The notes: generated by a model from the letters alone, not told the origin. Counted from the first letter of the stretch, positions 1 through 8,168 are shown. The stretch is DNA of 64,000 nucleotides from Thermoplasmatota archaeon (GCA_023379435.1 JAMCUH010000053.1:1-64000); one strand, 5' to 3'. Translations and numbers: made by a program.

Positions 1-86
1 GGAACAGGCCTGATCTCACTGGTAGAGTGTACTCAGAAAAAGAAGTCAGGGAAATGCGAAATGAACGTATCTCGCGTCTATCTTGA
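1..86 (+). CDS. Antitoxin C-terminus (partial), VapB-like
   Basis: The reading frame starting at base 3 is open from the window edge to a TGA at 84-86 and encodes about 27 residues, rich in charged amino acids and ending RNERISRLS. It overlaps the start of the following PIN toxin gene by 26 nt, the usual arrangement of a vapBC operon in which antitoxin and toxin are translationally coupled. Only the toxin-binding tail is inside the window, so the DNA-binding fold (ribbon-helix-helix or AbrB) cannot be told. The call rests on position and overlap more than on motif. Confidence 0.55.
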   Translation, partial: NRPDLTGRVYSEKEVREMRNERISRLS

Positions 87-501
87 TACCAGTATACTGA
101 TCAAAAGGTACGTTAAGGAGGAAAACACCACCCTAGCTGACAGCTACTTCCATAAAGCCCAGCGAGGGGAGACAGTTATTTGTCTGTCTGAGATCAACCT
201 TGGCGAGGCGGCTGTTGTTTTTGACAAATACTCCAGGAAAACGGGTATTGACGTGAGAAACCGTCTCCAAGCAATGCTAAGTGAGTTGGGCTCACTTGAA
301 AGATCCTCCTCGGTTGAAATATATCCTGTTAGTAGCCAGATAATCAGGAAAGCTGTCGAGGCAGTTCTTGAACTACACATATACATTGTAGATGCAATTC
401 AGCTGGAAACCTGTATTGAAGGAGGGGCGACTATGTTCTGCTCGGCTGACATGGAACTTAATGCAGCAGCCAAGAAGCTTGGTATAGAAACGGCCCTGTG
501 A
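61..501 (+). CDS. vapC: PIN-domain ribonuclease toxin, VapC-type
   Basis: A 146-residue single PIN domain, the normal length for VapC. The acidic metal-binding set is visible: Asp9 in the N-terminal YLDTS strand, Glu44/Glu49 in the SEINLGE helix, Asp111 (IVDAIQL) and Asp130 (CSADMEL). VapC proteins are Mg-dependent endoribonucleases, often cutting tRNA or rRNA, and are neutralised by the VapB antitoxin encoded just upstream. The ATG at 61 lies inside the antitoxin reading frame, which argues for coupled translation. The RNA target cannot be predicted from sequence. Confidence 0.85.
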   Translation: MNVSRVYLDTSILIKRYVKEENTTLADSYFHKAQRGETVICLSEINLGEAAVVFDKYSRKTGIDVRNRLQAMLSELGSLERSSSVEIYPVSSQIIRKAVEAVLELHIYIVDAIQLETCIEGGATMFCSADMELNAAAKKLGIETAL

Positions 502-627
502 GTGCCGTATTATGATTTTTCTTTTCTATTTGGGGAACTTCTAATCAGGCATAAGTATCAATCCCAGGTATAATGCGAGAACAGCAACTAGCTTCTTGTC
601 TCAAGAACCTTCAACAGTATTTCCTTA

Positions 628-654
628 AACATTAATCAAATCACTACCGGTCCA
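628..654 (+). repeat. Dispersed ~27-nt repeat, copy 1
   Basis: The core begins AACATTAATCAAATC and ends CTACCGGTCCA. Related copies lie at 1863-1889 and 2690-2718. All three sit between toxin-antitoxin loci and outside coding sequence. There is no strong internal symmetry and the spacing is irregular, so this is not a CRISPR array. Confidence 0.5.
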
Positions 655-722
655 CTAGGTTTCTCTGGCAATAAAACCAAAGTCACCTCTACCTGTCAAA
701 ATTCGTCCAGTTACATAAGAAC

Positions 723-730
723 TGTATATA
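723..730 (+). promoter_or_regulatory. TATA-like box of the SocA-like/PIN operon
   Basis: TGTATATA is centred 26 nt before the ATG at 752. That spacing puts the transcription start at the ATG itself (leaderless) and argues against the earlier in-frame ATG at 734. Confidence 0.5.
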
Positions 731-751
731 ACGATGGAATATTATCTTCGT

Positions 752-1282
752 ATGGTTTCAAGAAGTGATTTGCTACTTTCTTTCATCTACGCGTGGGGAA
801 AGTCAAAGAAGAACAATGAGCCAGTCCCATCAGTTACACATTTACAGAAAGAGATTTTTCTCCTCTGTAGAAGGACTCCGTTCGCAGAAATGAAAGATGT
901 CTATCACTTCGAACCTCTCTGGTATGGCCCATTTTCCAAGGAGCTTTCCAGTGATCTTACCGATTTCCAATCGAGAGGTATAATTTCATTCGGTGAAGTG
1001 AGACTTACCAACGAAGGATTTAAAATTGCCGCTTCCATCTGGAATAATTTAACTGACTTTGAAAAACAGCAAATATTTGACGTAAAGATCAACTTCAATT
1101 ATATGAGTTTAAATGAATTGCTTGATACGGTGTATTCAATGTACCCAAAATTCACTAAGAGATCGGCCCTCGAGAAGGAGGTAGTTGATAAGTACTTCGC
1201 TGATTTTCTACAGCAAAATGGAATAACTGAAGAAGATGTAGTTTCCGCTGTCAACTTGGCTAAGAAGACATTGAGACAATAA
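752..1282 (+). CDS. SocA/Panacea-like putative antitoxin
   Basis: A 176-residue soluble protein. Its N-terminal part (helical, with HLQKEIFLL and then YGPFSKELSSDL followed by a loop-strand RGIISFGEVRLT) resembles the SocA/Panacea fold (DUF4065-related), a domain found as antitoxin next to many unrelated toxins. The C-terminal third is helical and charged. The next frame, directly after its TAA and in the same reading frame, is a PIN toxin, so I read the two as a toxin-antitoxin pair. An upstream ATG at 734 would add six residues; the TATA spacing favours 752. The family call is by pattern only, and an uncharacterised archaeal YwgA-like protein is the alternative. Confidence 0.5.
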   Translation: MVSRSDLLLSFIYAWGKSKKNNEPVPSVTHLQKEIFLLCRRTPFAEMKDVYHFEPLWYGPFSKELSSDLTDFQSRGIISFGEVRLTNEGFKIAASIWNNLTDFEKQQIFDVKINFNYMSLNELLDTVYSMYPKFTKRSALEKEVVDKYFADFLQQNGITEEDVVSAVNLAKKTLRQ

Positions 1283-1771
1283 ATTCAACTCGTAATAGAC
1301 ACAAATGTCGTGTTGGCCTATCTGATCTCAGGTTCCAATCAATCCTCAAACGCTAGGGTATGCAGGAGGGTTGTAAGTGGATCTGATAAAGCATTTACAT
1401 GCGATATACTATACGGCGAATTGAAAAGACTTCTTGATTTAGATCCAGACCTGGTTGAGAAAATTTCACAAAGTGGAAAGAAGGAAAGAGACGTATTTCG
1501 CGCATTAGATAATGTTAGGACTGAGTATTTGAACTCTAGACTTGACCCTTACGTTATGCAATTGAATTTTGTTAAAACCGAGAATCTTACAATAGATCCT
1601 AAGGCAATAAAAGATGTGGGTAACGATTGGTACATGATTTCTATAGCCAAATCTGTCAATATAGATTACATTATCACATGGAATACCCAAGATATTCTCA
1701 AGTATGCTGCAGTAAATGGCATAGACTTAAAGAGGATATTGGAGCCTCCAAAATACTTAGGGTTATTGTAA
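1283..1771 (+). CDS. PIN-domain toxin with non-canonical start
   Basis: The frame encodes a PIN domain of the putative TA toxin, PIN family: N-terminal strand QLVIDTNVVLAYLIS with the first metal Asp, then ILYGELKRLL with the Glu, and DWYMISIAKSVNIDYIITWN with the C-terminal Asp residues. The conserved N-terminus begins immediately after the TAA (1280-1282) of the upstream gene, in the same frame, and holds no ATG, GTG or TTG before the GTG at 1310. Starting at that GTG would delete the catalytic VIDTN strand. Translation must therefore start at ATT 1283 or another rare codon, arise by readthrough of the stop, or the gene is damaged. Confidence 0.6.
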   Translation: MQLVIDTNVVLAYLISGSNQSSNARVCRRVVSGSDKAFTCDILYGELKRLLDLDPDLVEKISQSGKKERDVFRALDNVRTEYLNSRLDPYVMQLNFVKTENLTIDPKAIKDVGNDWYMISIAKSVNIDYIITWNTQDILKYAAVNGIDLKRILEPPKYLGLL

Positions 1772-1862
1772 TGAACGATAACGTCTTCGGTGAGTGCATC
1801 GAAATCTTGGTTTTTACCAAGTATGCCATCTCTGTTTTTGTGAGGATTTTGTATTCGCTTGA

Positions 1863-1889
1863 AACATTAATCAAATCCTAACCAGTACA
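1863..1889 (+). repeat. Dispersed ~27-nt repeat, copy 2
   Basis: It starts with the same AACATTAATCAAATC as copy 1 and then diverges slightly (CTAACCAGTACA). It lies in the gap between the second PIN gene and the convergent vapC. Confidence 0.45.
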
Positions 1890-1940
1890 AGAATACGATA
1901 GTCAATAATTATCTCATAAGGATAATGTGCAAAAATAGGT

Positions 1941-2327
1941 TTAGCCCAGATCAGAGCTCTTTCGTGTCATTACTTTGGAACTTGCAATCTTGTACAGTTT
2001 CAAGTCATCAGTAACAAAATTGTAACCTGCTTCAATGGCTGATACAAGATAAGATGAATCGTAGAATGTTAGCCCATCCTCTAATGATAAGTTCAGCACA
2101 GAATCTGGTGACGGTGTGATTTGTTCCATTGAATCGATTAATTCGAATATTACAGCACCTAACTCTGTTGCTTCTTTCTTTGATATATTATTTCTAATTT
2201 TAGCACCTTTCCATAAAACGTTACCTATTTCATATTTGGCAATTGGAATCGTTGCCCCGACAATGAGTATATTATACTTACCTTTCTGAAAGAGGTTAAA
2301 AATTGCAGAAGCATCCAGTAGGTTCAT
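1941..2327 (-). CDS. vapC: PIN-domain ribonuclease toxin, VapC-type
   Basis: A 128-residue PIN domain beginning MNLLDASAIFNLF, with the metal Asp at position 5, a Glu in the YEIGNVLWKGA helix, and the Asp residues of FYDSSYLVSA and FVTDDLKLY near the C-terminus. It overlaps its antitoxin by 4 nt (2324-2327), the classical coupled vapBC layout. Expected to be a Mg-dependent RNase held inactive by the protein encoded upstream. It reads toward the preceding PIN gene. Confidence 0.85.
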   Translation of the reverse strand: MNLLDASAIFNLFQKGKYNILIVGATIPIAKYEIGNVLWKGAKIRNNISKKEATELGAVIFELIDSMEQITPSPDSVLNLSLEDGLTFYDSSYLVSAIEAGYNFVTDDLKLYKIASSKVMTRKSSDLG

Positions 2328-2551
2328 CTTTCTCTGTCTTCCCTGATGTCTGAAACTATTTCATCCAGATTCAGTTTCGAAATAACAGGCGTCATTCTCT
2401 TCATTTTCTCTATTAAGGCCTTATTGCTAGCCTTTCTGATTTCTTCTTGTACTGCTTTTCTGATAATTTCTGTTGGATTTAATCCAAGTTCCCTTAATTT
2501 TTCTCTATCTTCTTGTGAAATTTTTGCAGATACGGTTGTATATATTCTCAT
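2324..2551 (-). CDS. vapB: VapB-type antitoxin
   Basis: A 75-residue protein whose N-terminal half (IYTTVSAKISQEDREKLRELG, then NPTEIIRKAVQEEIRK) fits a short beta strand and two helices of the ribbon-helix-helix fold. The acidic C-terminal tail is typical of the segment that wraps the toxin. It overlaps the downstream vapC by 4 nt. By family knowledge it should repress its own promoter as a complex with VapC. Confidence 0.75.
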   Translation of the reverse strand: MRIYTTVSAKISQEDREKLRELGLNPTEIIRKAVQEEIRKASNKALIEKMKRMTPVISKLNLDEIVSDIREDRER

Positions 2552-3277
2552 ACTACATTATGTTATACACATATATTAAAAATGTGTATTACGCGATGTA
2601 GTCGATAGTAAACTACAGAATCCTACTTCATTTCCTGTAAGCCTTCGTGTTCGCATAAATTCCCCCGCATATCAGTATTATTTAGGCTTAACATTTTAAT
2701 CAAATACCGACCGGTCCATTCTGAATTTCGTGGAATCTTTGACTCAAGTTAATGATGTCACGTTATTTGGTATTTACTAGTTTTTAAGTGTCTTATTGAA
2801 TCTAAAAAATTTGGGACAATAAATTTTTGGGGCCACGGCCTTTCAGTGCTAATCAGGACAGTGGATGATTCAATTTTTACGATGATCCATGGGCTTTTTT
2901 ATTCTAAAATCGCCCAAATGTATGTACACATGAGTGGAACATACTACAAACCTAGCGTAAGTTTCATCGACCAGGAAGATGAAATACCAGTTTTCTGCTA
3001 TGATTAAATGGACGAAGGTTTTAAACACAATAGTCAGGCCAGTGGACACGAATCTTGCCATTATGTTCTTTCAAATGGTAAGATCTGTTAAGCCTTTGAA
3101 TAAACCAAAACAGACATCATATTCAAACTCCTGAAAGTCAAATAATTGAACTGCCTATCACTTTGGACACCTAAATGCCCGTTTCCGGTTAAAACTAAAT
3201 TCACAATTAGGGTCTTCAAAAGTGACTGAACTCATGATATTTATTTGCTTCTGTACACCCATTAGCGTTACAGTAAT
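2552..3277. other. 726-base intergenic stretch, no gene supported
   Basis: It contains repeat copy 3 (2690-2718). A 63-codon minus-strand frame (2870-3061) has no recognisable domain, promoter or ribosome binding site. Base composition is AT-rich. It may be the decayed remains of an accessory element, but I see no transposase or PIN motif in any frame. Confidence 0.5.
2690..2718 (+). repeat. Dispersed ~27-nt repeat, copy 3
   Basis: AACATTTTAATCAAATA followed by CCGACCGGTCCA. It matches copy 1 over most positions, with two extra T residues in the first half. Confidence 0.5.
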
Positions 3278-3688
3278 CTATGAGATTTCATCAATGATCT
3301 TAATACCTCTGACCTTCTTGAATGCTTTATCGTGAGTTAGAAGAACTTTTGATCCAGCGGCCTTCATGGTGGCAAGAATAACGCAATCTCTTCCTCCGAG
3401 TCCACTTATGGAATATTTAGATAGGAAACTGATTGAGGATTGCAAAATGGTGTAGGTGAAATCAACCAAGGTAAGAGTGGAAAGACTGGTTATCATTTCT
3501 ATTTTTTCTTCCAGTACATTTACTGGAAGGATTCGGAAATAATGAGCCACTTCCATAAGGGTTACCGTACTCAAAACTACCCCTCCTCTTATGGCACTCT
3601 GCATTGATTCGTTCACGTAAATATGCTCAGGAAATCTTTCATCAAACCAGTAAATCCAATAATTCGCATCGACATACACCGGCTCCAA
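3278..3688 (-). CDS. vapC: PIN-domain ribonuclease toxin, VapC-type
   Basis: A 136-residue PIN domain: VYVDANYWIYWF (Asp7), VTLMEVAHYF (Glu), GLGGRDCVILATMKA (Asp) and LTHDKAF (Asp). The separation of the acidic residues and the length are normal for VapC. It lies 7 nt downstream of an AbrB-type antitoxin, with which it should form an operon. Only the PIN fold and cognate position are evident; the RNA target is unknown. Confidence 0.85.
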   Translation of the reverse strand: MEPVYVDANYWIYWFDERFPEHIYVNESMQSAIRGGVVLSTVTLMEVAHYFRILPVNVLEEKIEMITSLSTLTLVDFTYTILQSSISFLSKYSISGLGGRDCVILATMKAAGSKVLLTHDKAFKKVRGIKIIDEIS

Positions 3689-3695
3689 GGCAGAT

Positions 3696-3932
3696 TCACT
3701 TCCAGATTTTCTTGAGATCTAGAGGATCAGAAACAGGTACTTTGGAATCTTTCTTAATGAAACCTTTCATATTTAGAATGAATTCCTCCGGTGATACTGC
3801 TTTCTCAAGTATTATTCTGTTTGATTCTGCATGTAGTTTTACGACCATTCCCTTCTTAAGACCAAGTGCTTCCCGAATCTCCTTTGAAATTACGATCCTT
3901 CCCTTATCATCAATTACTGCTTCTTGAGTCAT
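3696..3932 (-). CDS. vapB: AbrB/SpoVT-type antitoxin
   Basis: The swapped-hairpin AbrB domain is clear: MTQEAVIDDKGRIVISKEIR followed by EALGLKKGMVVKL. A ~40-residue tail then ends in DPLDLKKIWK, which would contact the toxin. I start at the second Met (3932) because AbrB antitoxins normally begin just before the VDDKGR strand; an in-frame ATG at 3965 would add 11 residues. It is expected to bind its own promoter and to neutralise the adjacent PIN toxin. Confidence 0.75.
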   Translation of the reverse strand: MTQEAVIDDKGRIVISKEIREALGLKKGMVVKLHAESNRIILEKAVSPEEFILNMKGFIKKDSKVPVSDPLDLKKIWK

Positions 3933-3965
3933 TCCCACTATAATTCCCACATTATTCAAACGCAT

Positions 3966-4330
3966 AAAAATATTTCTCTCATTACAACTGTGATGAAATG
4001 CTTAAGAGCCCAGAATAGGGAAAATTAACATCCATACATTGTTATTGGGGGATCACTGTTTAAGGAAGTGATATAATGGCCGATATGAATGAGAAAGTAG
4101 TTATGAGGGCTGGTACCTAAGCTTTTCTCACATATTCCCACTCTGTATCTACTCCTGATTATTTCCTGTAACTGTCTGTCTTCATCATGTAATATAATGG
4201 AGTTAGCTTTCCTTGGTACAATATGACACGACTAATCTGTATATACACGTCGGCTACTAAGTCATGTTTCTCCAGGGCATCTTAATCAAACTTTCGACAG
4301 CATTAAATATCGTCTGATTCTCTATTAGTG
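3966..4330. other. 365-base intergenic stretch
   Basis: It separates the toxin-antitoxin patch from the Lrp-like regulator. The only signal I can support is the TATA-like box at 4303-4310. No open frame longer than about 20 codons with a plausible start was seen. Confidence 0.5.
4303..4310 (+). promoter_or_regulatory. TATA-like box of the Lrp-family gene
   Basis: TTAAATAT is centred about 25 nt before the ATG at 4331, consistent with a leaderless transcript and with choosing the ATG over the GTG at 4328. Confidence 0.45.
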
Positions 4331-4765
4331 ATGGTGTCTTTTAAATTAGATCAACTGGATCTTGATATCATTGATCTTTTAGAGGAAAATTGTTCAATGA
4401 CATACAATGAGGTAGCTGATAAAACAGGTAAGAACATTTGGACTGTTCGTGACAGAATTATACTCCTTCGGCAGAGGGGTATTATAAAGTCATGTCGGGC
4501 AGAAATTGATTATGGAAAGCTTGGCCTCGGATGCAGGGCCATTATAAGCTTTAATGTACCAGCCGAGAAAATAGATGACTTTGTTGAATTTATTAAAAAA
4601 GAGAAACGCATAAAGAAATTTGTAATAACAACAGGTTCCAGGAGATTTCATATTCTAATGGTGGGAAGGGAATGCAGTGAGGTCAGGAACTATGCCAGAA
4701 AACAACTCCCAGATTTTGGAATTTATGATGTTGACTTCGAAGTAGTTCTTGATGAAATTCCATAG
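4331..4765 (+). CDS. Lrp/AsnC-family transcription regulator
   Basis: A 144-residue protein. The N-terminal helix-turn-helix (about residues 6-60: DQLDLDIIDLLEENCSMTYN, then TGKNIWTVRDRIILLRQRGII) is of the AsnC type. The rest has the alternating strand-helix pattern of the RAM ligand-sensing domain. It should form dimers or octamers that bind DNA and respond to an amino acid or similar ligand. It is a single gene upstream of an AhpD-like protein and a transporter in the same direction, and may regulate them, but that is inference from position only. Confidence 0.8.
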   Translation: MVSFKLDQLDLDIIDLLEENCSMTYNEVADKTGKNIWTVRDRIILLRQRGIIKSCRAEIDYGKLGLGCRAIISFNVPAEKIDDFVEFIKKEKRIKKFVITTGSRRFHILMVGRECSEVRNYARKQLPDFGIYDVDFEVVLDEIP

Positions 4766-4903
4766 ATTGTATCCAGGTTGACTCAGTTTTTCAACACCAA
4801 ATGATTAGGCAGGTGACCCAGGTTCACAAAATTTGCGCGATTTCTCTTTAAAATACAATTTTTTGTCAGCATTCGTTAAGTAGAAATCTCCTATTAATCT
4901 GTT

Positions 4904-5626
4904 ATGAGCAATGAAATGGAAGAAATTGAGAGGTTTGCAATATCTACACTTGGAGCTATGCCTGAAGTAATCAAACTTTTAGGCAATCATAACGTGGAAA
5001 TGGCAAAAGAGCAGTTCAGAGAGAATAACACCCTTTATCTTGGGAGAACAAAGCTTCCTAAAAAAATTCTTGCGCTTACGGCACTTTCAGTGTCTCTGGC
5101 CAATGGACAGCCTGAGTCTGCGATGATTCACTTCAAGCTGGCTCAGAAGTTCGAGGCCAGCATGCTGGAAGTTCTTGATTCCATAAAGGCGGCAAAGATG
5201 GCACTTATGTCATCTACTATGGCTCTGATGGGAATCATACAACCCATCGTTGATAAATTCACTGGCCCTTCACATAAAAGTGCAGAGGTTGAAAAGATAC
5301 TGAATGATGTGAAGACAGAATCTCGAATGGATTTTCTTCCTGACAACCTCAGTTCCCTGGCACTAGTGTCATTTGACCTACTGGAGGAACACCTCAAGGA
5401 AAAGGCAGAATTGATGTCTCCCTACGAGGTTGAACAGAAATATCTGTTCCTCATGGCATTTGCAGTGAGTATCTCAATAAGGTACGAGGAATGCGCCCGT
5501 GTCTATCTTACACAGTTTTTCCTCAATGGCGGGAATAAAGGAGAAATGGAGGATGCTCTCTTTCTCACCAGATTCATAACAGGCAACCGCGCACTGACTT
5601 CTGCAATGGAGATACTCAAGTGGTGA
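4904..5626 (+). CDS. AhpD/carboxymuconolactone decarboxylase-like protein
   Basis: A 240-residue all-helical protein. Residues about 40-100 (TKLPKKILALTALSVSLANG, then SAMIHFKLAQKFEASMLEVLD) match the AhpD-like core helices, including the histidine of the usual CxxCH region. The CxxC redox cysteines are absent, so peroxidase-reductant activity is unlikely. The C-terminal half (YEVEQKYLFLMAFAVSISIRYEECARVYLTQ) looks like a second, degenerate copy of the fold. Function unknown; alkylhydroperoxidase-like fold without the redox centre is the most I can say. Confidence 0.55.
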   Translation: MSNEMEEIERFAISTLGAMPEVIKLLGNHNVEMAKEQFRENNTLYLGRTKLPKKILALTALSVSLANGQPESAMIHFKLAQKFEASMLEVLDSIKAAKMALMSSTMALMGIIQPIVDKFTGPSHKSAEVEKILNDVKTESRMDFLPDNLSSLALVSFDLLEEHLKEKAELMSPYEVEQKYLFLMAFAVSISIRYEECARVYLTQFFLNGGNKGEMEDALFLTRFITGNRALTSAMEILKW

Positions 5627-5670
5627 TTCCTGGTAGGGTATGGAGTTCATAATGGAGCAGTGACTTTATC

Positions 5671-6744
5671 ATGAGGAAAAGCACGCTAAATTTATTTGGA
5701 TCTGAATGGTTCGGCATCGCCATATCAACTCTTGCGCTGGCCCAGGTTTATATCCTCGCCTTCGGGGAAACAGGGAGCATAGCCTTCAGGTATGTTGCAG
5801 AAGCTTTCTCAATACTTGGAATCTCAATCTTTGTGGTCATATTCAGCATATGGGTATATCGTGGATTCGCCTTGAAGGATCACGTATTCTCACACTGGAA
5901 CAATCTTACCAGGATGAGTTTCACTGCACTTATTCCCATAATTGGATTCGTTGGCAATTACCAGCTCATATACTTTTTTGGCCTGTCAGGAACCACTGCA
6001 GCTCTGTCGGCAGTGGATTTCTACGCCAACTACATCCTTGCACTGGCATTGGGTGTGCTTCTGGGTTACAGGTTGTATACCAAGGAGATAAATCCACGTG
6101 AAATGAATTACGCGATTGTCATACCTCCACTGGCAATCGGCACAAGCGTATTCCTTGCCGGTTCACTTATGAAATTCTACGGAGGAGTGGAGGCTCAGGT
6201 AATCTATTTCTTGGTTCTCATGGGTCTTGGAATATTCTTCTTCCTTTTCATATTCATAGGCTCACTGGCCCTGGCAGGCCATGTTTCTACGAAGGTTCAT
6301 GAGACATTGCCCACAACCATGCTGCCTGTAGGAATATCGAGTCTCATAATCATAAACCTGCTCTCACTTGCAAGCTTCGGGAAGATAGACCAGCTGTTCA
6401 TTGGATTATCCTCAGTGGAATGGCTGTCTGTATTGCTATGGGGCTTTGAAGTCTGGAATTTCCTGGTCGTGATGATATTAATTTTAACGCATCCTGCCAG
6501 AGGAACGCTCGGAGTATGGGCATACGGATTCCCACTGGGGCTTTTTGCTACATCAACCATAAAGATCCTCGGGGTCACTCATTTATATGCGCTACTCTGG
6601 GCATACGTGACGATTGCCGTTATTCTCAACATACTGTGGGTTTATGCATGGTTGAACACAGGGATGTTCCTCAAAAACATGTTCAGCAGGGAAATCGCTG
6701 AGAAACGCGCAGTTCCAGTACGCAAATCCGGGAATAACAACTAA
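5671..6744 (+). CDS. TDT-family (TehA/SLAC1-like) anion transporter
   Basis: A 357-residue integral membrane protein with about ten hydrophobic segments, the topology of the tellurite-resistance/dicarboxylate transporter family. The first segment begins with the typical EWFGIAISTLALAQ, and the ninth region carries HPARGTLGVWAYGFPLGLFA, matching the conserved W-x-FP-x-G motif. Relatives export sulfite, malate or other small anions, or act as anion channels. The substrate cannot be read from sequence. Its stop overlaps that of the convergent arsB gene. Confidence 0.7.
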   Translation: MRKSTLNLFGSEWFGIAISTLALAQVYILAFGETGSIAFRYVAEAFSILGISIFVVIFSIWVYRGFALKDHVFSHWNNLTRMSFTALIPIIGFVGNYQLIYFFGLSGTTAALSAVDFYANYILALALGVLLGYRLYTKEINPREMNYAIVIPPLAIGTSVFLAGSLMKFYGGVEAQVIYFLVLMGLGIFFFLFIFIGSLALAGHVSTKVHETLPTTMLPVGISSLIIINLLSLASFGKIDQLFIGLSSVEWLSVLLWGFEVWNFLVVMILILTHPARGTLGVWAYGFPLGLFATSTIKILGVTHLYALLWAYVTIAVILNILWVYAWLNTGMFLKNMFSREIAEKRAVPVRKSGNNN

Positions 6745-8024
6745 ATGAAATATAGGGAAAGAAGCGTGATGGTCAGGACAGGCAGCGCAATTATGAATCC
6801 CACCTTCATGTAGTATCCGTATCCAATTTTTATTCCATTCTTACGATCCAGTGTGTGAAGCCATAGAAGCGTTGCAAGAGACCCTATGGGCGTAAATTTC
6901 GGTCCTATATCATTTCCTATGACGTTTGTGTAAATAAGATAATTTGCACTGTGAATTGAGGAGATGGATAGTGCCCCCAGCATAACAGAAGGCATGTTAT
7001 TCATACTTGAAGCCAGGAAGGCGAAGAAGTATCCGGAAAAAACATATGGAAGTGGCCCCGGCAGAGACACTATGTGCGACAGCAAAATAACCATAAGTTC
7101 CGTGAGCCCGTTTAAACCGAGACCGTAGACAACGAGATACATTCCAAATGAGAAGATGACTATCTGCCATGGTGCTTCCCTGATGATCTTGGCAGTATCT
7201 ATATCGCCCCATGACCTTGCAGAGATCATCACAAATGCTGCTACTGCCACAGATATGAATGCAATTGGGACATTGTAGATCCCCCCAACCGAATATAGAA
7301 TTATGAGGACTATTATCACTGGAACGCTCATCCTTGCAATGAGTGGAGATCTTATAGCTTCTCCTGGGTTTCCCAGGATTTTGGTTGCATAGTGCGATAT
7401 GACGGTTTTCCGATAGAACAGGTATAAAATAGCAAGGGATGCAGCAATGGATACAAGATCCGGGAGTATCATCACCCTGGCGTAGCCAAGGAATGAAATG
7501 TGGAAATAGGTGGTGCTCACTATGTTCACCAGGTTGCTCACAGGGAGAGGAAGTGACGCAGAATCCGCAATGAAGCCCGTTGCCATCATGAAAGGGAGAA
7601 CGTATTTCCTCTCCACATTCATGTTTACGAGCATTTCGTATACTATTGGGGTGAGAATAAGGGCAGTCCCATCGTTGGCAAATATTGCGGATATCCCGGA
7701 CCCGAGAATTATAATAAAGAGGAACAGCAGGTTCCCATGTCCTCCTGCCATGCGTGCAATCTTAAGGGCAGCATACTTGAAGACACCCGCCTCATCCAGT
7801 GTAAGTGATATGAGAATTATTGCTATGAAAGTGAAAGTAGCATTCCACACAATATCCCATACTGCTATGACACTGGAGAAATTTATCAGACCAAGAGCAT
7901 AACTGGTAGCTGCTCCAATCAGGGCGGAATATCCAATTCCAAAGTTTTTTGGCCTTTTTATGACCAGGAATAGTGTTGTTGCGAAGATTGCAGCTGAAAC
8001 ATAGAAACGAAATGAAAGCATCAT
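6741..8024 (-). CDS. arsB: ArsB/ion-transporter-superfamily arsenite efflux pump
   Basis: About 427 residues from the ATG at 8024, the usual ArsB length; the longer frame back to 8141 would run through the promoter and operator and add a Cys-rich leader unlike the family. About eleven to twelve hydrophobic segments are present. Two family hallmarks are visible: FANDGTALILTPIVYEML and, in the second half, SMNNMPSVMLGAL, the paired discontinuous-helix motifs of the ArsB/NhaD superfamily. It would extrude arsenite or antimonite. The divergent ArsR operon and the palindrome at 8060-8083 support this substrate, though NhaD-type Na+/H+ exchange cannot be excluded. Confidence 0.75.
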   Translation of the reverse strand: MMLSFRFYVSAAIFATTLFLVIKRPKNFGIGYSALIGAATSYALGLINFSSVIAVWDIVWNATFTFIAIILISLTLDEAGVFKYAALKIARMAGGHGNLLFLFIIILGSGISAIFANDGTALILTPIVYEMLVNMNVERKYVLPFMMATGFIADSASLPLPVSNLVNIVSTTYFHISFLGYARVMILPDLVSIAASLAILYLFYRKTVISHYATKILGNPGEAIRSPLIARMSVPVIIVLIILYSVGGIYNVPIAFISVAVAAFVMISARSWGDIDTAKIIREAPWQIVIFSFGMYLVVYGLGLNGLTELMVILLSHIVSLPGPLPYVFSGYFFAFLASSMNNMPSVMLGALSISSIHSANYLIYTNVIGNDIGPKFTPIGSLATLLWLHTLDRKNGIKIGYGYYMKVGFIIALPVLTITLLSLYFI

Positions 8025-8059
8025 CAAAACAACCGGGTTCTGCTGATAAGCCCAACTTT

Positions 8060-8083
8060 GTATATTAACATATACTAATATAC
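8060..8083. promoter_or_regulatory. Palindromic candidate ArsR operator
   Basis: GTATATTA, an 8-nt spacer, then TAATATAC: a perfect inverted repeat of 8-bp arms. It lies 36 nt upstream of the arsB start, in the gap between arsB and the divergent operon that ends with arsR. ArsR/SmtB sites are typically AT-rich dyads of this kind. A weaker dyad (AGCATT/AATGCT, 8108-8131) lies next to it. Confidence 0.5.
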
Positions 8084-8168
8084 GTTCTAACATGTCGATG
8101 CAGATAGAGCATTTTAGGCATTGGTAATGCTTAATTAGCACATTCGCATATACTTATGAAGTGTTGAT

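Noticed and set aside
628-2718. CRISPR array
   Set aside because: The three repeats are imperfect, about 0.8-1.2 kb apart and separated by genes; no spacer structure or cas gene exists in the window.
2870-3061. 63-codon minus-strand frame in the gap between vapB and the next PIN toxin
   Set aside because: No domain, ribosome binding site or TATA box; composition is like intergenic DNA. A decayed transposase was considered, but no catalytic motif could be found.
8025-8141. N-terminal extension of ArsB with four cysteines
   Set aside because: It was tempting as an arsenite-binding leader, but it spans the promoter and the palindrome, and the family normally starts at the ATG of 8024.
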